A stretch of DNA of 64,000 nucleotides from assembly GCF_000708595.2 (NCBI RefSeq), contig NZ_JARP01000001.1, positions 1,364,001-1,428,000 on the forward strand, in the 5' to 3' direction. The notes below the pieces were generated by a model. The model saw nothing but the letters and a program-made list of their open reading frames with translations, did no database searches and was not told where the DNA came from. Positions 34,663-43,543 of this stretch are shown here, piece after piece; position 1 is the stretch's first letter, and the number at the start of each line of letters is the position of its first letter. Source of the stretch: Flavobacterium sp. KJJ (GTDB lineage Bacteria > Bacteroidota > Bacteroidia > Flavobacteriales > Flavobacteriaceae). The translations under genes and the position numbers were made by a program.

Positions 34663-34673
34663 CTTTTTAAAAT

Positions 34674-34757
34674 TAGATAATTAGATAATTAGATAATTGG
34701 ATAATTAGATTTTAAGCACTTCCGAAAAAGTCTGAAATCTAAAAATCTAACGATCTA
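34674..34757. repeat. Iterated-word palindrome E (AATTAGATA words)
   Basis: Repeated ATAATTAGAT (34674-34712) then AAATCTAAAAATCTAACGATCTAAAAT as complement (34735-34757). Lies between accB and accC and thus in their transcript. Confidence 0.6.
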
Positions 34758-34760
34758 AAA

Positions 34761-35246
34761 TTAAGATGGATCAACTAAAAATAAAGGTTGGTCAAATTCT
34801 ACAGGAGACATATCGTCAACAAGAATTTTTACAATTTTACCTGAAACTTCTGATTCGATTTCGTTAAATAATTTCATTGCTTCAATCACACAAAGAACAT
34901 CACCTTTTGCAATAGTACTTCCTACTTCAGTAAAAACTGGTTTGTCTGGAGATGGTTTTCTATAAAAAGTTCCGATAATTGGAGATTTTATAGTAATAAA
35001 TTTAGAATCTTCAGCTGGAGCAGATACCTCGCTAGTTACGTTTACGACAGCTGGAGCAGTTTGTGGAGCAACTGCTTGTGGCAATTGTGCCTGAGCTGGC
35101 AATTGTTGTACATATGTAGTTTCAGTCACATTTCCTTCTAAAGTAGTTCTGATGGTGATTTTTACATCATCCATTTCTAACTTTACTTCTGCAACTCCCG
35201 AATTTGCTACAAATTTGATTAGGTTTTGAATTTCTTTTAAATCCAT
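34761..35246 (-). CDS. accB: Biotin carboxyl carrier protein AccB
   Basis: Carries biotin, attached at K125 in VIEAMKLFNEIE (EAMK 122-125), between AccC and the carboxyltransferase. 161 residues: an N-terminal conserved region (MDLKEIQNLI), a Pro/Ala/Gln-rich linker (about 48-80), then the biotinyl domain. Starts 23 bp after fabH, followed by a palindromic repeat before accC. Confidence 0.97.
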   Translation of the reverse strand: MDLKEIQNLIKFVANSGVAEVKLEMDDVKITIRTTLEGNVTETTYVQQLPAQAQLPQAVAPQTAPAVVNVTSEVSAPAEDSKFITIKSPIIGTFYRKPSPDKPVFTEVGSTIAKGDVLCVIEAMKLFNEIESEVSGKIVKILVDDMSPVEFDQPLFLVDPS

Positions 35247-35269
35247 AATGATTCGTTTTTAGTTTTAAT

Positions 35270-36268
35270 TTATTTTGTATCGTAAGCCCATTTTAAATAG
35301 ATAGATCCCCAAGTGAATCCACCACCAAAAGCAGCAAAAATAATATTATCTCCTTTTTTGAATAGGTGTTCAAAGTCACTTATTACTAATGGCAAAGTTG
35401 CAGAAGTTGTATTACCATATTTTTCAATATTCATTAATACTTTAGAATCGTCAAGATTCATTCTGCTTGCAGTTGCATCAATAATACGTTTATTTGCCTG
35501 ATGCGGTACTAACCAATTTACATCTTCGTTAGTCAAATTATTTCTCTGAACGATTAATTCGCTGGCATCAGCCATATTAGTTACAGCATATTTAAAAACG
35601 GTTTTTCCGTCTTGAATAATATTATGTTGTCTGTTTTTTACGGTCTCTTCAGTAGTTGGTATTAGAGAACCTCCGGCAGGAATTTTAAGAAAATCGCGTC
35701 CTACGCCATCGCTTCGTAAGTATTCATCTTGCAAGCCTAAGCCTTCATAATTTGGTTCGAACAAAACTGCTCCTGCTCCATCTCCAAAAATAATACAAGT
35801 TGATCTGTCTGTATAATCTACAATTGATGACATTTTATCAGCACCAATTAATAATACTTTTTTGTAACGTCCTGACTGCACATAAGCTGCTGCAGTAGAC
35901 ATTCCGTATAAGAAACTTGAACATGCTGCCTGCAAATCGTATGCAAATGCATTGGTAGCTCCAATTTCTGTTGCAACATAAACTCCTGTAGAGGCTACCG
36001 GCATATCTGCAGTAGCTGTTGCCATTATAACCATATCAATCTCTAACGGATCAATATTAGCTTTTTTTATTAAATCCTGTGCTGCTTTAATAGCAAGAAA
36101 CGATGTTCCTTTATCAGCATCTTTAAGAATTCTTCTTTCTTTAATTCCGGTACGAGTAGTGATCCACTCATCATTAGTATCGACCATTGTTTCTAATACT
36201 TTGTTTGAAAGTACAAAGTCAGGAACATAGGCTCCAACAGCGGTAATTGCGGCTGTGATTGTATTCAT
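35270..36268 (-). CDS. fabH: 3-oxoacyl-[ACP] synthase III FabH
   Basis: Condenses acetyl-CoA with malonyl-ACP to begin fatty-acid chains. 332 residues. C116 in DLQAACSSFLYG is the acyl-binding Cys; downstream are the catalytic HQAN and the conserved GNTTSATLPL. Sits between rpmF and accB, so initiation enzymes for fatty acids are cotranscribed with carboxylase subunits. Separated from rpmF by a hairpin terminator, so it may be expressed partly from its own promoter. Confidence 0.97.
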   Translation of the reverse strand: MNTITAAITAVGAYVPDFVLSNKVLETMVDTNDEWITTRTGIKERRILKDADKGTSFLAIKAAQDLIKKANIDPLEIDMVIMATATADMPVASTGVYVATEIGATNAFAYDLQAACSSFLYGMSTAAAYVQSGRYKKVLLIGADKMSSIVDYTDRSTCIIFGDGAGAVLFEPNYEGLGLQDEYLRSDGVGRDFLKIPAGGSLIPTTEETVKNRQHNIIQDGKTVFKYAVTNMADASELIVQRNNLTNEDVNWLVPHQANKRIIDATASRMNLDDSKVLMNIEKYGNTTSATLPLVISDFEHLFKKGDNIIFAAFGGGFTWGSIYLKWAYDTK

Positions 36269-36398
36269 TATATTTTATTATTTCCTTTCAAACACAGTGC
36301 ATTTGAAAAATTTTTAAAAGACTTGAAAATTACAAAAAAAAAACGAAATTAATTTGTAGATAATTTCTTAAAAAAAGAAAATTGTAACCAACAAAAAA

Positions 36399-36419
36399 AA
36401 CTCTCACTATGTGAGAGTT
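36399..36419 (-). terminator. Hairpin after rpmF
   Basis: AACTCTCAC (36399-36407) pairs with GTGAGAGTT (36411-36419) just downstream of the rpmF stop, preceded by an A run. It may attenuate rather than end transcription before fabH. Confidence 0.6.
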
Positions 36420-36442
36420 CCAGTATCATTTACAAAAACGTA

Positions 36443-36637
36443 TTAAGCAACCGCTACAGATTTATCGATAACAACTTGCCCTCTGTAATACATTTTACCT
36501 TCATGCCAGTAAGCTCTGTGGTATAAATGTGCTTCTCCAGTAATAGGACATGTAGCGATTTGAGCTACAGTAGCTTTATAATGTGTTCTTCTCTTATCTC
36601 TTCTTGTTTTCGAGATTTTTCTCTTAGGATGTGCCAT
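36443..36637 (-). CDS. rpmF: 50S ribosomal protein L32
   Basis: 64 residues with the family start [19 protein letters not shown] and the [18 protein letters not shown] motif. Only one Cys is present, so it is of the non-zinc-binding form. It follows the DUF177 gene by 9 bp on the transcript, the common YceD-L32 pair. Confidence 0.97.
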   Translation of the reverse strand: MAHPKRKISKTRRDKRRTHYKATVAQIATCPITGEAHLYHRAYWHEGKMYYRGQVVIDKSVAVA

Positions 36638-36646
36638 TTTACTATA

Positions 36647-37198
36647 TTATTTATCCGTTAATAGTTGCTTTAATTTGTCCCAGCGCGGGTCAATATCTTC
36701 TTCTTTTTTACTCTCTTGTTTTTCTTCTTTGACTTCTTTTACAGTCAGTTCATTTAGTTTTTTCAAGGCTTCAGTTTGCAAACTGCCGTCTTTTACTCCT
36801 GGATGAACTCGTTTTAGCGGTACCGAAAGCGCAATCATTTCATAAATGTATTGCTGTACATCTATTTCGTGCTCTCCGTGCGGTAAAATCAACAACTCTT
36901 CGTTATCGTTATTGAATTCATCTCCAAAGCGAACAATTAATTTCATTTTCCCTTTTATAGGAAGATCAAAATCTTCGCCTGTTAGATCACAAGGCACATT
37001 TACAGTTCCTTTGTGTTTGAATTCCAACTCTAACATGTTGCTTTTCTTATCTAAAACTAAATTCACTTTGATATCCGAACTTTGAAATTCGTCGTAATCA
37101 AAGTTCTCAAAGAACGTGTTACTTATTTGATACTCAAAATGGTGTTTTCCCAGCTTTAATCCTATGAAAGGAATTAAAAATTCTTTTGTTTTGCTCAT
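36647..37198 (-). CDS. DUF177 (YceD-like) protein
   Basis: 183 residues; the region GTVNVPCDLTGEDFDLPI matches the conserved core of the YceD/DUF177 family, which is found upstream of rpmF in most bacteria and linked to 23S rRNA accumulation. Acidic tail with a Lys/Glu-rich stretch (about 155-168). No catalytic motif visible. Cotranscribed with rpmF. Confidence 0.88.
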   Translation of the reverse strand: MSKTKEFLIPFIGLKLGKHHFEYQISNTFFENFDYDEFQSSDIKVNLVLDKKSNMLELEFKHKGTVNVPCDLTGEDFDLPIKGKMKLIVRFGDEFNNDNEELLILPHGEHEIDVQQYIYEMIALSVPLKRVHPGVKDGSLQTEALKKLNELTVKEVKEEKQESKKEEDIDPRWDKLKQLLTDK

Positions 37199-37304
37199 TT
37201 CAACATCAATTTGACCAACTCGTATCTAAAACTCAGATACCTGAATTGGGGTGCAAAGATATAAAATTATTATAAAACTAATAATCTTATTCACCTTTTT
37301 TTGT

Positions 37305-38354
37305 TTATAACTGTTTTTCTTTTATTTTAAGAGGTTTTTGGCTAATCTCCTCATACTGATTACGCGAACGAAAAATATCTATCGCGAGATAAACTGCCTC
37401 TTTAAACGAATTAAAATCTGCCATATCTTTTCCAGCAATATCATAGGCTGTACCGTGATCTGGCGAGGTTCTCACTTTGTTTAAACCTGCTGTATAATTT
37501 ACTCCTTTTCCAAAAGATAATGTTTTAAAAGGAATCAATCCTTGATCGTGATAGGTCGCCACAATAGCATCATATTTTTCATATTGACCGCTTCCAAAAA
37601 ATCCATCAGCAGGAAATGGTCCAAAAACCATCGTTCCGGCATCAAATATTTTCTTCAAGGCTGGTTTTAAAACCAAATCATCTTCTTTACCAATAACTCC
37701 TCCATCACCAGCATGAGGATTTAATCCTAATACAGCAATTTTTGGTTTTACTATGCTAAAATCTTGAATCAGCGATTTTCTTACTGTCTCAATTTTTCTT
37801 GTAATTAATTCTTCTGTTAAGTGAGAAGAGACTTCATTCAATGGCACATGATCCGTCAACAAACCCACTCTCAAATTATCCTGAACCATCATCATAAGAG
37901 CATTACCCTCTAATTCTTGATTCAGATAATCTGTATGTCCTGGAAATTTAAAATCTTCTGACTGAATGTTATATTTATTTATCGGAGCTGTAACAAGTAC
38001 ATCTATCAAATCTTCCTTTAAAGCTTTGGTTGCTGCTACAAAAGATTTTATAGCATATTCGCCGATCTTTTCATCATTTTGACCTAAATTTATATCAACG
38101 CCTTCTTTCCATAAATTAAATACATTTACTTTTCCAGGCAAAACTTGATCTAATTTATCAACTCCATGAAATTGAACTGATGAAGTAAAACTTTTTTTTA
38201 CGAAAGAAAGTATTTTGGCATTGGCAAAAATAACTGGCGTACACATCTCCAACATGCGAGAATCTTCGAATGTTTTAAGTATAACTTCGCTTCCAATACC
38301 GTTTAAATCTCCAATTGAAATTCCAACAATTATATTTTCTGCTTTTTTATTCAT
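37305..38354 (-). CDS. pdxA: 4-hydroxythreonine-4-phosphate dehydrogenase PdxA
   Basis: Oxidises 4-phosphohydroxy-L-threonine in pyridoxal phosphate synthesis. 349 residues, with IGDLNGIGSEVILK (GxGPE-like) at the N-terminus, the metal-binding GHTDYL, LGLNPHAGDGG, and the late DQGLIPFKTL and RTSPDHGTA motifs. It lies before DUF177 on the minus strand, and the 106-bp gap may carry the promoter of the ribosomal gene pair. Divergent from ribE by 57 bp. Confidence 0.96.
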   Translation of the reverse strand: MNKKAENIIVGISIGDLNGIGSEVILKTFEDSRMLEMCTPVIFANAKILSFVKKSFTSSVQFHGVDKLDQVLPGKVNVFNLWKEGVDINLGQNDEKIGEYAIKSFVAATKALKEDLIDVLVTAPINKYNIQSEDFKFPGHTDYLNQELEGNALMMMVQDNLRVGLLTDHVPLNEVSSHLTEELITRKIETVRKSLIQDFSIVKPKIAVLGLNPHAGDGGVIGKEDDLVLKPALKKIFDAGTMVFGPFPADGFFGSGQYEKYDAIVATYHDQGLIPFKTLSFGKGVNYTAGLNKVRTSPDHGTAYDIAGKDMADFNSFKEAVYLAIDIFRSRNQYEEISQKPLKIKEKQL

Positions 38355-38411
38355 GAGCTCAGCTTATTTATTACTAATTTTGATGTGCAAATTTAGTAAA
38401 ATAAAACAACA

Positions 38412-39002
38412 ATGTTCACAGGAATTATAGAAACCCTAGGAAGGGTTCACGAAATACAAAAAGATCAAAACAATCTTCACGTTACAGTTGAGTCTTCTTT
38501 TACAAATGAATTAAAAATTGACCAAAGCGTTTCGCATAACGGAATTTGCCTGACTGTCGTTAACATAACAGATTCTTTTTATACGGTAACGGCTATTGAT
38601 GAAACTATTTTAAAGACAAATATTGGAGATTGGAACGTAAATGACATTATTAATTTAGAAAGAGGAATGAAGCTTGGCGACCGTCTTGACGGGCATATCG
38701 TGCAAGGCCATGTAGATCAAACCGGAACTTGTATTAAGATCGAAGAAGCAAGCGGAAGCTGGAACTATACTTTTGAATACGACTCAAACCTCAACAATAT
38801 AACAATAGAAAAAGGTTCTATTACTGTAAATGGAGTAAGTCTTACCGTTGTAAATTCTAAAACAAATGAATTTAGCGTTTCGATTATACCTTATACTTTT
38901 GAGCACACCAATTTCAAAAACTTTAAAGTTGGAACAAAAATAAATTTAGAATTTGATGTTGTCGGAAAATACATCTCTAGACTTTATTCGATCAATAAAT
39001 AA
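38412..39002 (+). CDS. ribE: Riboflavin synthase, alpha subunit
   Basis: Dismutates two 6,7-dimethyl-8-ribityllumazines to riboflavin. 196 residues with two repeats of the riboflavin-synthase fold: MFTGIIETLG at the N-terminus and the matching SHNGICLTVV and VNGVSLTVVN motifs. Divergent from pdxA, with a shared intergenic promoter region. Ends in a hairpin terminator used in both directions. No FMN riboswitch is seen in the 57-bp leader. Confidence 0.96.
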   Translation: MFTGIIETLGRVHEIQKDQNNLHVTVESSFTNELKIDQSVSHNGICLTVVNITDSFYTVTAIDETILKTNIGDWNVNDIINLERGMKLGDRLDGHIVQGHVDQTGTCIKIEEASGSWNYTFEYDSNLNNITIEKGSITVNGVSLTVVNSKTNEFSVSIIPYTFEHTNFKNFKVGTKINLEFDVVGKYISRLYSINK

Positions 39003-39023
39003 AGCAAAAAAGACAATTTCGCA

Positions 39024-39055
39024 AAAAAAGCTTCAATTTACATTGAAGCTTTTTT
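39024..39055. terminator. Bidirectional terminator between ribE and the small membrane gene
   Basis: AAAAAAGCTTCAAT (39024-39037) pairs with ATTGAAGCTTTTTT (39042-39055). The stem overlaps the last codons of the minus-strand gene at 39038, which is unusual. Confidence 0.8.
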
Positions 39056-39247
39056 CATTTTGTTCTTATAAATAACTACAGTTCCGAAAATTAATCCTGC
39101 AGCTAATAAAATTAAAAGATTTGTATCTAATGGTGTTTCTTGTCCTGGCGGGTCTGGCCTAGGGTCTGGCGGAGCTTGCGACAAAACATTCGACACATTT
39201 GCTATAACTAAGCAAAATGCTAAAAAAATAGTTTTATTTATTTTCAT
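39038..39247 (-). CDS. Small secreted-and-anchored protein with CTERM-like tail
   Basis: 69 residues: signal peptide (about 1-23, ending VLSQA), a short Pro-rich segment (PPDPRPDPPGQETPLD), one membrane helix (LLILLAAGLIFGTVVIY, about 45-61) and a basic end (KNKMKKASM). This short-motif, helix, basic-tail layout resembles sorting tails processed by exosortase-like enzymes; the PxDxN-like start of the helix supports that. No sorting enzyme is in the window. Function unknown. Confidence 0.65.
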   Translation of the reverse strand: MKINKTIFLAFCLVIANVSNVLSQAPPDPRPDPPGQETPLDTNLLILLAAGLIFGTVVIYKNKMKKASM

Positions 39248-39389
39248 AAGTTAAACCTGCTATAAGCAAGTGCGATATTAATTAGACTTGGGGCCTGATA
39301 ATAGAAATTTCGTACAAAACCTTGATTTATAACGCTTTTCTTTGACAAATGTATAAGATTTTTGCAAAAAAGCAACTTTAAACACAAAA

Positions 39390-39419
39390 AAAAGCTTCAT
39401 AAAGATTTATGAAGCTTTT
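39390..39419 (-). terminator. Terminator of tRNA(CAT)
   Basis: AAAAGCTTCATAA pairs with TTATGAAGCTTTT, just downstream of the minus-strand tRNA, with an A run (T run on the transcript) beyond. Confidence 0.7.
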
Positions 39420-39423
39420 GGAG

Positions 39424-39497
39424 TGGTCCCACCTGGGCTCGAACCAGGGACCACCTGATTATGAGTCAGGTGCTCTAACCAGCTGAGCTATAGGACC
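39424..39497 (-). tRNA. tRNA with CAT anticodon (Met or Ile2)
   Basis: Reverse strand cloverleaf: acceptor GGTCCTA/TGGGACC, D-arm GCTCAGCTGGTTAGAGC, anticodon stem ACCTGA/TCAGGT with loop CTCATAA, T-arm CTGGTTCGAGCCCAG, discriminator A. CCA not encoded. The anticodon CAT fits elongator Met or lysidine-modified Ile2; the sequence alone does not settle it. Confidence 0.93.
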
Positions 39498-39644
39498 GGT
39501 TTGAGGATGCAATATTACTACTATTTTTAATTCACTCCAAATATTTTAGGATATGATTTGTATTTAATTTCAAATAGCAATCCTCATATTTTAAAACACA
39601 ATTGATTCTCAATGTCTTATTTGAAATCAAAAAACATTATTTTT

Positions 39645-40049
39645 TTACTTAATTTCCTGACAAAGCTCTACTAAAACGCCATTTGTATTTTTTGGATGCA
39701 GGAAAACGACCAATTTATTATCAGCGCCTTTTTTAGGAACTTCGTTTATCAGCACAAAACCTTCACTTTTCAAGCGGAAAATTTCAGCATGAATATCTTC
39801 TACATCAAAAGCAATATGATGAATTCCTTCTCCTTTTTTTTCTAAAAATTTAGCAATCGGACTTTCTGGATTTGTTGCCATTAAAAGTTCAATTTTATTA
39901 ACTCCTGTTTGAAAAAAAGAAGTTAATACACCTTCGCTTTCGACAGTTTCCATTTTATAAGACGGAATGCCTAACAATTTTTCAAACAATACATTTGCGT
40001 CGTCTATGTTTTTAACGGCAATTCCAATATGTTCTATTTTATTTACCAT
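39645..40049 (-). CDS. mce: Methylmalonyl-CoA epimerase
   Basis: Interconverts (R)- and (S)-methylmalonyl-CoA in propionate and branched-chain metabolism. 134 residues in the glyoxalase/VOC fold: KIEHIGIAV with metal ligand H7, GEGIHHIAFDVED in the middle, and the final LVELCQE Glu. Start 40049 is chosen because the frame's first start at 40094 would overlap the neighbouring gene. The metal-binding His and Glu are in place. Confidence 0.93.
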   Translation of the reverse strand: MVNKIEHIGIAVKNIDDANVLFEKLLGIPSYKMETVESEGVLTSFFQTGVNKIELLMATNPESPIAKFLEKKGEGIHHIAFDVEDIHAEIFRLKSEGFVLINEVPKKGADNKLVVFLHPKNTNGVLVELCQEIK

Positions 40050-40053
40050 ACTA

Positions 40054-42408
40054 TTATTGATTGATATAAGTATTAAAATAACCGCATTCTGCAATTACAT
40101 CTTGGTAATATTTTGTATCTGAATAGTCTTTCTTTAAAGTTTTAAAACCATTCCAAGCAAGGAAATTAATTTTATCATCGTCAACACTCCACCAATTGGT
40201 TACATTATTATACTTATTGTTATAATATTCGTTTCGTTCACATTTTGAAATCAAATACACGCATTTTGCTTTTTGTTCTTTTGACGTTGCAGCTTCAAAT
40301 GCTTTTTGATAATACATTTTTGGAACATCGCAATTGGTAATCATTTTTTTCATTGAATCGCGGAAAGAATATGGACTAGAACCGTATCCGACAATATTAA
40401 TTTCGTAGAAAGTCCTTCCGTTTCCAAAATGTGTGATATTATAAAATGCATTTCCTAGCAGCAAACTATTCGTATAAACATCTTCTTTTTGAGCTAATTT
40501 ATCCTGCATTGATTTTATTGTTGTCAGGAATTCTAATTGCGAATATTTCTTCTTCTGGTACGCCGCGTGTTCACAATCATGACAGTCTTTAATATTTCCA
40601 TTAAATGGATTTCCTAAAAAAGTATAATACTGTACCGAATCTGTTTGTTGTATAAAAGCAATTGCTTCTGGAATTTTATTCTTGAAAGTAGACTGAACTG
40701 CCTGAAAATTATTTATGTCTTTTAATTTCAGACTATAAATTCCAGCAGCAATTTTCTCAATCTCCGTTTTATTTGGCTTAGCCAAAAAAGCTTTCATATC
40801 CAGTAAATTCTTTTCGTTATCATAAAAAGAATTACCATCGTTCCAATAATTATCGCGCGATTCATTAAACAATTCTGCCATGACCGGATTTGCTTTTGCG
40901 CTATAAAGTACAGCTAAATAATTTTTGCTCCACTGTGCCGCATTTTGATAACGAAACTCAGATCCTTTATAGTTTTTTGGAAGTTCTTGATAAAGCCAAT
41001 TTAAATCGGCTAAAATTGTTTTTTCGTTTTTATCTGTCAGTTTATCTATTTTGCTTAGATTATTTACAAAGCGAAGTAATCGCAGTTGGTATTTTGCCAA
41101 TTCTGTCTGGGGCATTGTTTTTTCTGCTTTATCATAATTAGCATCCGCAACAGCGAAATCGCCTTTTAGAGTTTGGAGATAACCTAAAGCAATATTCCAC
41201 AAATATGGCTTTTCAGTATTTCCTGCTGTTGCTATTTTTGAAACAACATCAAATGCTTTTTTATTGATTTTAGCTAAATTTTCAGTTCTGTTTTCTACAA
41301 TTGTTTGATTTTTAACTGGCTGATTTTCTCCTGCGCTCTGCTTAAATGAATTATTCAAATCTTGCTCTTGTCTGTTTACCAAACGCGTAAGCAAATAATT
41401 AAGATGTTCGCTTTTTGCATCTAATTCATAAATTTTTTCAATTGCCTGAACTTCATCTTTATAATAACCATGAATTGCCCAAAGCGCTGCCTTTTCTTGA
41501 TTATTTTTAGCCATTGCCAAAGACTTAGTCCAGTCAGCTTCATTTTTAGGATGAAAACTATAAGCTGTAACAATTCGCATTTTCGGACATTTGTCAAATA
41601 CCTGTGCGTACAAATAATTTGAATTTGCGTATTTTTTCTGCTGGTAATTTATTCCCGCCACATAAGAGAGCGCACGATAATATAACGTGTTTTTTGGAAC
41701 TGAACTTTCTGTCTTATTAAAAAACTGAATTGCTTTCTGCTTATTATTACTGTAGAAATAGGCTTTCATGGTAAGAAACCAATATCTGTTCTTTAGAAAT
41801 GAATCTGCAGTTATATTGTAAACATTCTCGATTGATTGAATCATTTTCAAATCATTAAACGTTTTCGCTACAACCGGATCATAACTCCAATAATCGTCTC
41901 CAATAGAAACCGTTTCAATTTTTTGTGCCAAATATAAAAACTCAATAAAACTTTTAATTTTAGCGTCTTTCAAACTGATTTTCTTTCCCCATTTTAAAGA
42001 CGTTTTATTATCTTTTTTGGTTTTGAAATACACATGAAGCTGTTCAATTTCGCTTTTATTTTCAATAGTTTTATTTTTGTCAGAATAGTATTTTGGCGAT
42101 TCATCTCCAATTAAAAAATAATTTACAGTTGCGGTATCGGCTTTTCCTTTAAGGTAAACTTCCCAATCTGATTGAATATTTTTATTGAATCTTGAATTAT
42201 GTTCGGTATCAAAACCAATTCCGTAAAAAATTGAACCTGATAAAAATAGTGGCGTATACGATTTATCTGTAAAGGTTTCTGGCGTAAAATTAGAATTGTC
42301 CAAAAAATAATCCCAATCGCCATCTGCGCAGGCATAAATTATTCCATAAGCAAAAAGTAAAACTGTACTAGAAACAAGAAATAACTTGTTCAAAAATATT
42401 TTTTTCAT
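40054..42408 (-). CDS. Large repeat-helical protein, probable lipoprotein
   Basis: 784 residues. N-terminal hydrophobic segment (about 10-26) ends IIYACADGD, a possible lipobox. The rest is mostly helical with tetratricopeptide-like stretches (ALGYLQTLKGDFAVADANYDKAEK, about 400), and a DCHDCEHA motif near 610 that could be a metal site. No family recognised. Its start overlaps the previous gene in transcription order (42368-43372) by 41 bp; the mce gene follows. Periplasmic scaffold or binding role is possible but inferred only from helical repeats. Confidence 0.75.
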   Translation of the reverse strand: MKKIFLNKLFLVSSTVLLFAYGIIYACADGDWDYFLDNSNFTPETFTDKSYTPLFLSGSIFYGIGFDTEHNSRFNKNIQSDWEVYLKGKADTATVNYFLIGDESPKYYSDKNKTIENKSEIEQLHVYFKTKKDNKTSLKWGKKISLKDAKIKSFIEFLYLAQKIETVSIGDDYWSYDPVVAKTFNDLKMIQSIENVYNITADSFLKNRYWFLTMKAYFYSNNKQKAIQFFNKTESSVPKNTLYYRALSYVAGINYQQKKYANSNYLYAQVFDKCPKMRIVTAYSFHPKNEADWTKSLAMAKNNQEKAALWAIHGYYKDEVQAIEKIYELDAKSEHLNYLLTRLVNRQEQDLNNSFKQSAGENQPVKNQTIVENRTENLAKINKKAFDVVSKIATAGNTEKPYLWNIALGYLQTLKGDFAVADANYDKAEKTMPQTELAKYQLRLLRFVNNLSKIDKLTDKNEKTILADLNWLYQELPKNYKGSEFRYQNAAQWSKNYLAVLYSAKANPVMAELFNESRDNYWNDGNSFYDNEKNLLDMKAFLAKPNKTEIEKIAAGIYSLKLKDINNFQAVQSTFKNKIPEAIAFIQQTDSVQYYTFLGNPFNGNIKDCHDCEHAAYQKKKYSQLEFLTTIKSMQDKLAQKEDVYTNSLLLGNAFYNITHFGNGRTFYEINIVGYGSSPYSFRDSMKKMITNCDVPKMYYQKAFEAATSKEQKAKCVYLISKCERNEYYNNKYNNVTNWWSVDDDKINFLAWNGFKTLKKDYSDTKYYQDVIAECGYFNTYINQ

Positions 42409-43372
42409 AATTTTTTAAATTGAATTCATCTAAATCGTAAAATATAATTTCTTTTGGAGGCTGAGCTGTATTCTCCGATAATTGATCCGCCATTTCAATC
42501 AAGTTTTCAGATGAAAGAGCTTCTATTTTAAGCAAATCATTTTCTTCATAAAAAATGCCGTTTTTATAATTAGAATGTTTTGTTTTAAAAAAAATGGTGC
42601 TGATCTGCTGAAAATTTACATCTTTTCTCAGTTCGCTTAGATTAAGTTTTGAGCGTAAACCAATCACTTTCTGATTTCTGATATGAATTGCCCAAGAATA
42701 TATTGGCAAGGCAAAATCAAGATGAAGCGGATATTTCTTTAAGCTTGCCAGATATTTTTTAGCGATTTTTTCGCTGTAAATAGAATTTAAAGAATCGTTT
42801 GCAATTGTTCCCATATTATAATACATCAAAACACCAGAATCAACATTTGGAATTTTTGTCTTTTTGAAATATTTCACCTGATGCAGACGAATTGTCGCCG
42901 AGAGTTTTTTCCGCGAAAGTGTTTTAAATTTTTCTATAAATTTAAGATAATTGTCTTTACTTTTCAGTGTCCAATCGCAGTCAATCTGAATTTCTTTGCA
43001 GTCAATTTTATTTTTCGAATTTATTTCTTCGACTAAACGAACTGCCTTTTGAGCCAAATCATTTATATCAACATTCGACAAAAGCATGACTTTATTTTGA
43101 ATGAAAATTACAGGAACAATTTCAAAATTGCTAGTATTTTCTTGAAAATGAATCGGGCTTATTGGTATAGGCTGTTGTGTTTTAGGATGCAGGCCAACAT
43201 CAAAATACCTGACGTAAAGTTTATTTACTTTATTATCCTGCAAAATCTCTTTCTCGGTTTCAGAAAACTTCAAGATTGTTTTCCAATAATAAAAAGCAAT
43301 AATTGGTCTGTCACTTTTACCGCAGGCAACGAGCAAAAAAAACAGGCAGCCTAAAAAAATTCTTTTTATCAA
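42368..43372 (-). CDS. Predicted lipoprotein, glycosidase-like fold possible
   Basis: 334 residues: signal MIKRIFLGCLFFLLVAC ends in a lipobox (LVAC). The body has an alternating strand-helix look (IIAFYYWK..., KEIQIDCDWT..., LDFALPIYSWAI) like a TIM barrel, and IDCDWT resembles an active-site strand of some glycoside hydrolases. This is weak. The stop overlaps the next gene by 41 bp, so the two are cotranscribed and likely work together at the envelope. Confidence 0.6.
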   Translation of the reverse strand: MIKRIFLGCLFFLLVACGKSDRPIIAFYYWKTILKFSETEKEILQDNKVNKLYVRYFDVGLHPKTQQPIPISPIHFQENTSNFEIVPVIFIQNKVMLLSNVDINDLAQKAVRLVEEINSKNKIDCKEIQIDCDWTLKSKDNYLKFIEKFKTLSRKKLSATIRLHQVKYFKKTKIPNVDSGVLMYYNMGTIANDSLNSIYSEKIAKKYLASLKKYPLHLDFALPIYSWAIHIRNQKVIGLRSKLNLSELRKDVNFQQISTIFFKTKHSNYKNGIFYEENDLLKIEALSSENLIEMADQLSENTAQPPKEIIFYDLDEFNLKNYEKNIFEQVISCF

Positions 43373-43543
43373 AACTAGCAGAAATTACATTTGAAATCAA
43401 AAGTAAGAAATTATGTGCCATTAGTGCTTTCAAATTCTTAAAAATAAGAAAAATCAAAACGGGCGAATCCTAATAAATAGATAAAAAATTTCGATTAAAG
43501 CAAATATAATCGTTATTTTGTGCAATCAAATTCAAAAACGATT

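Noticed and set aside
38355..38411. FMN riboswitch before ribE
   Set aside because: The 57-bp divergent leader is too short and lacks the conserved FMN element.
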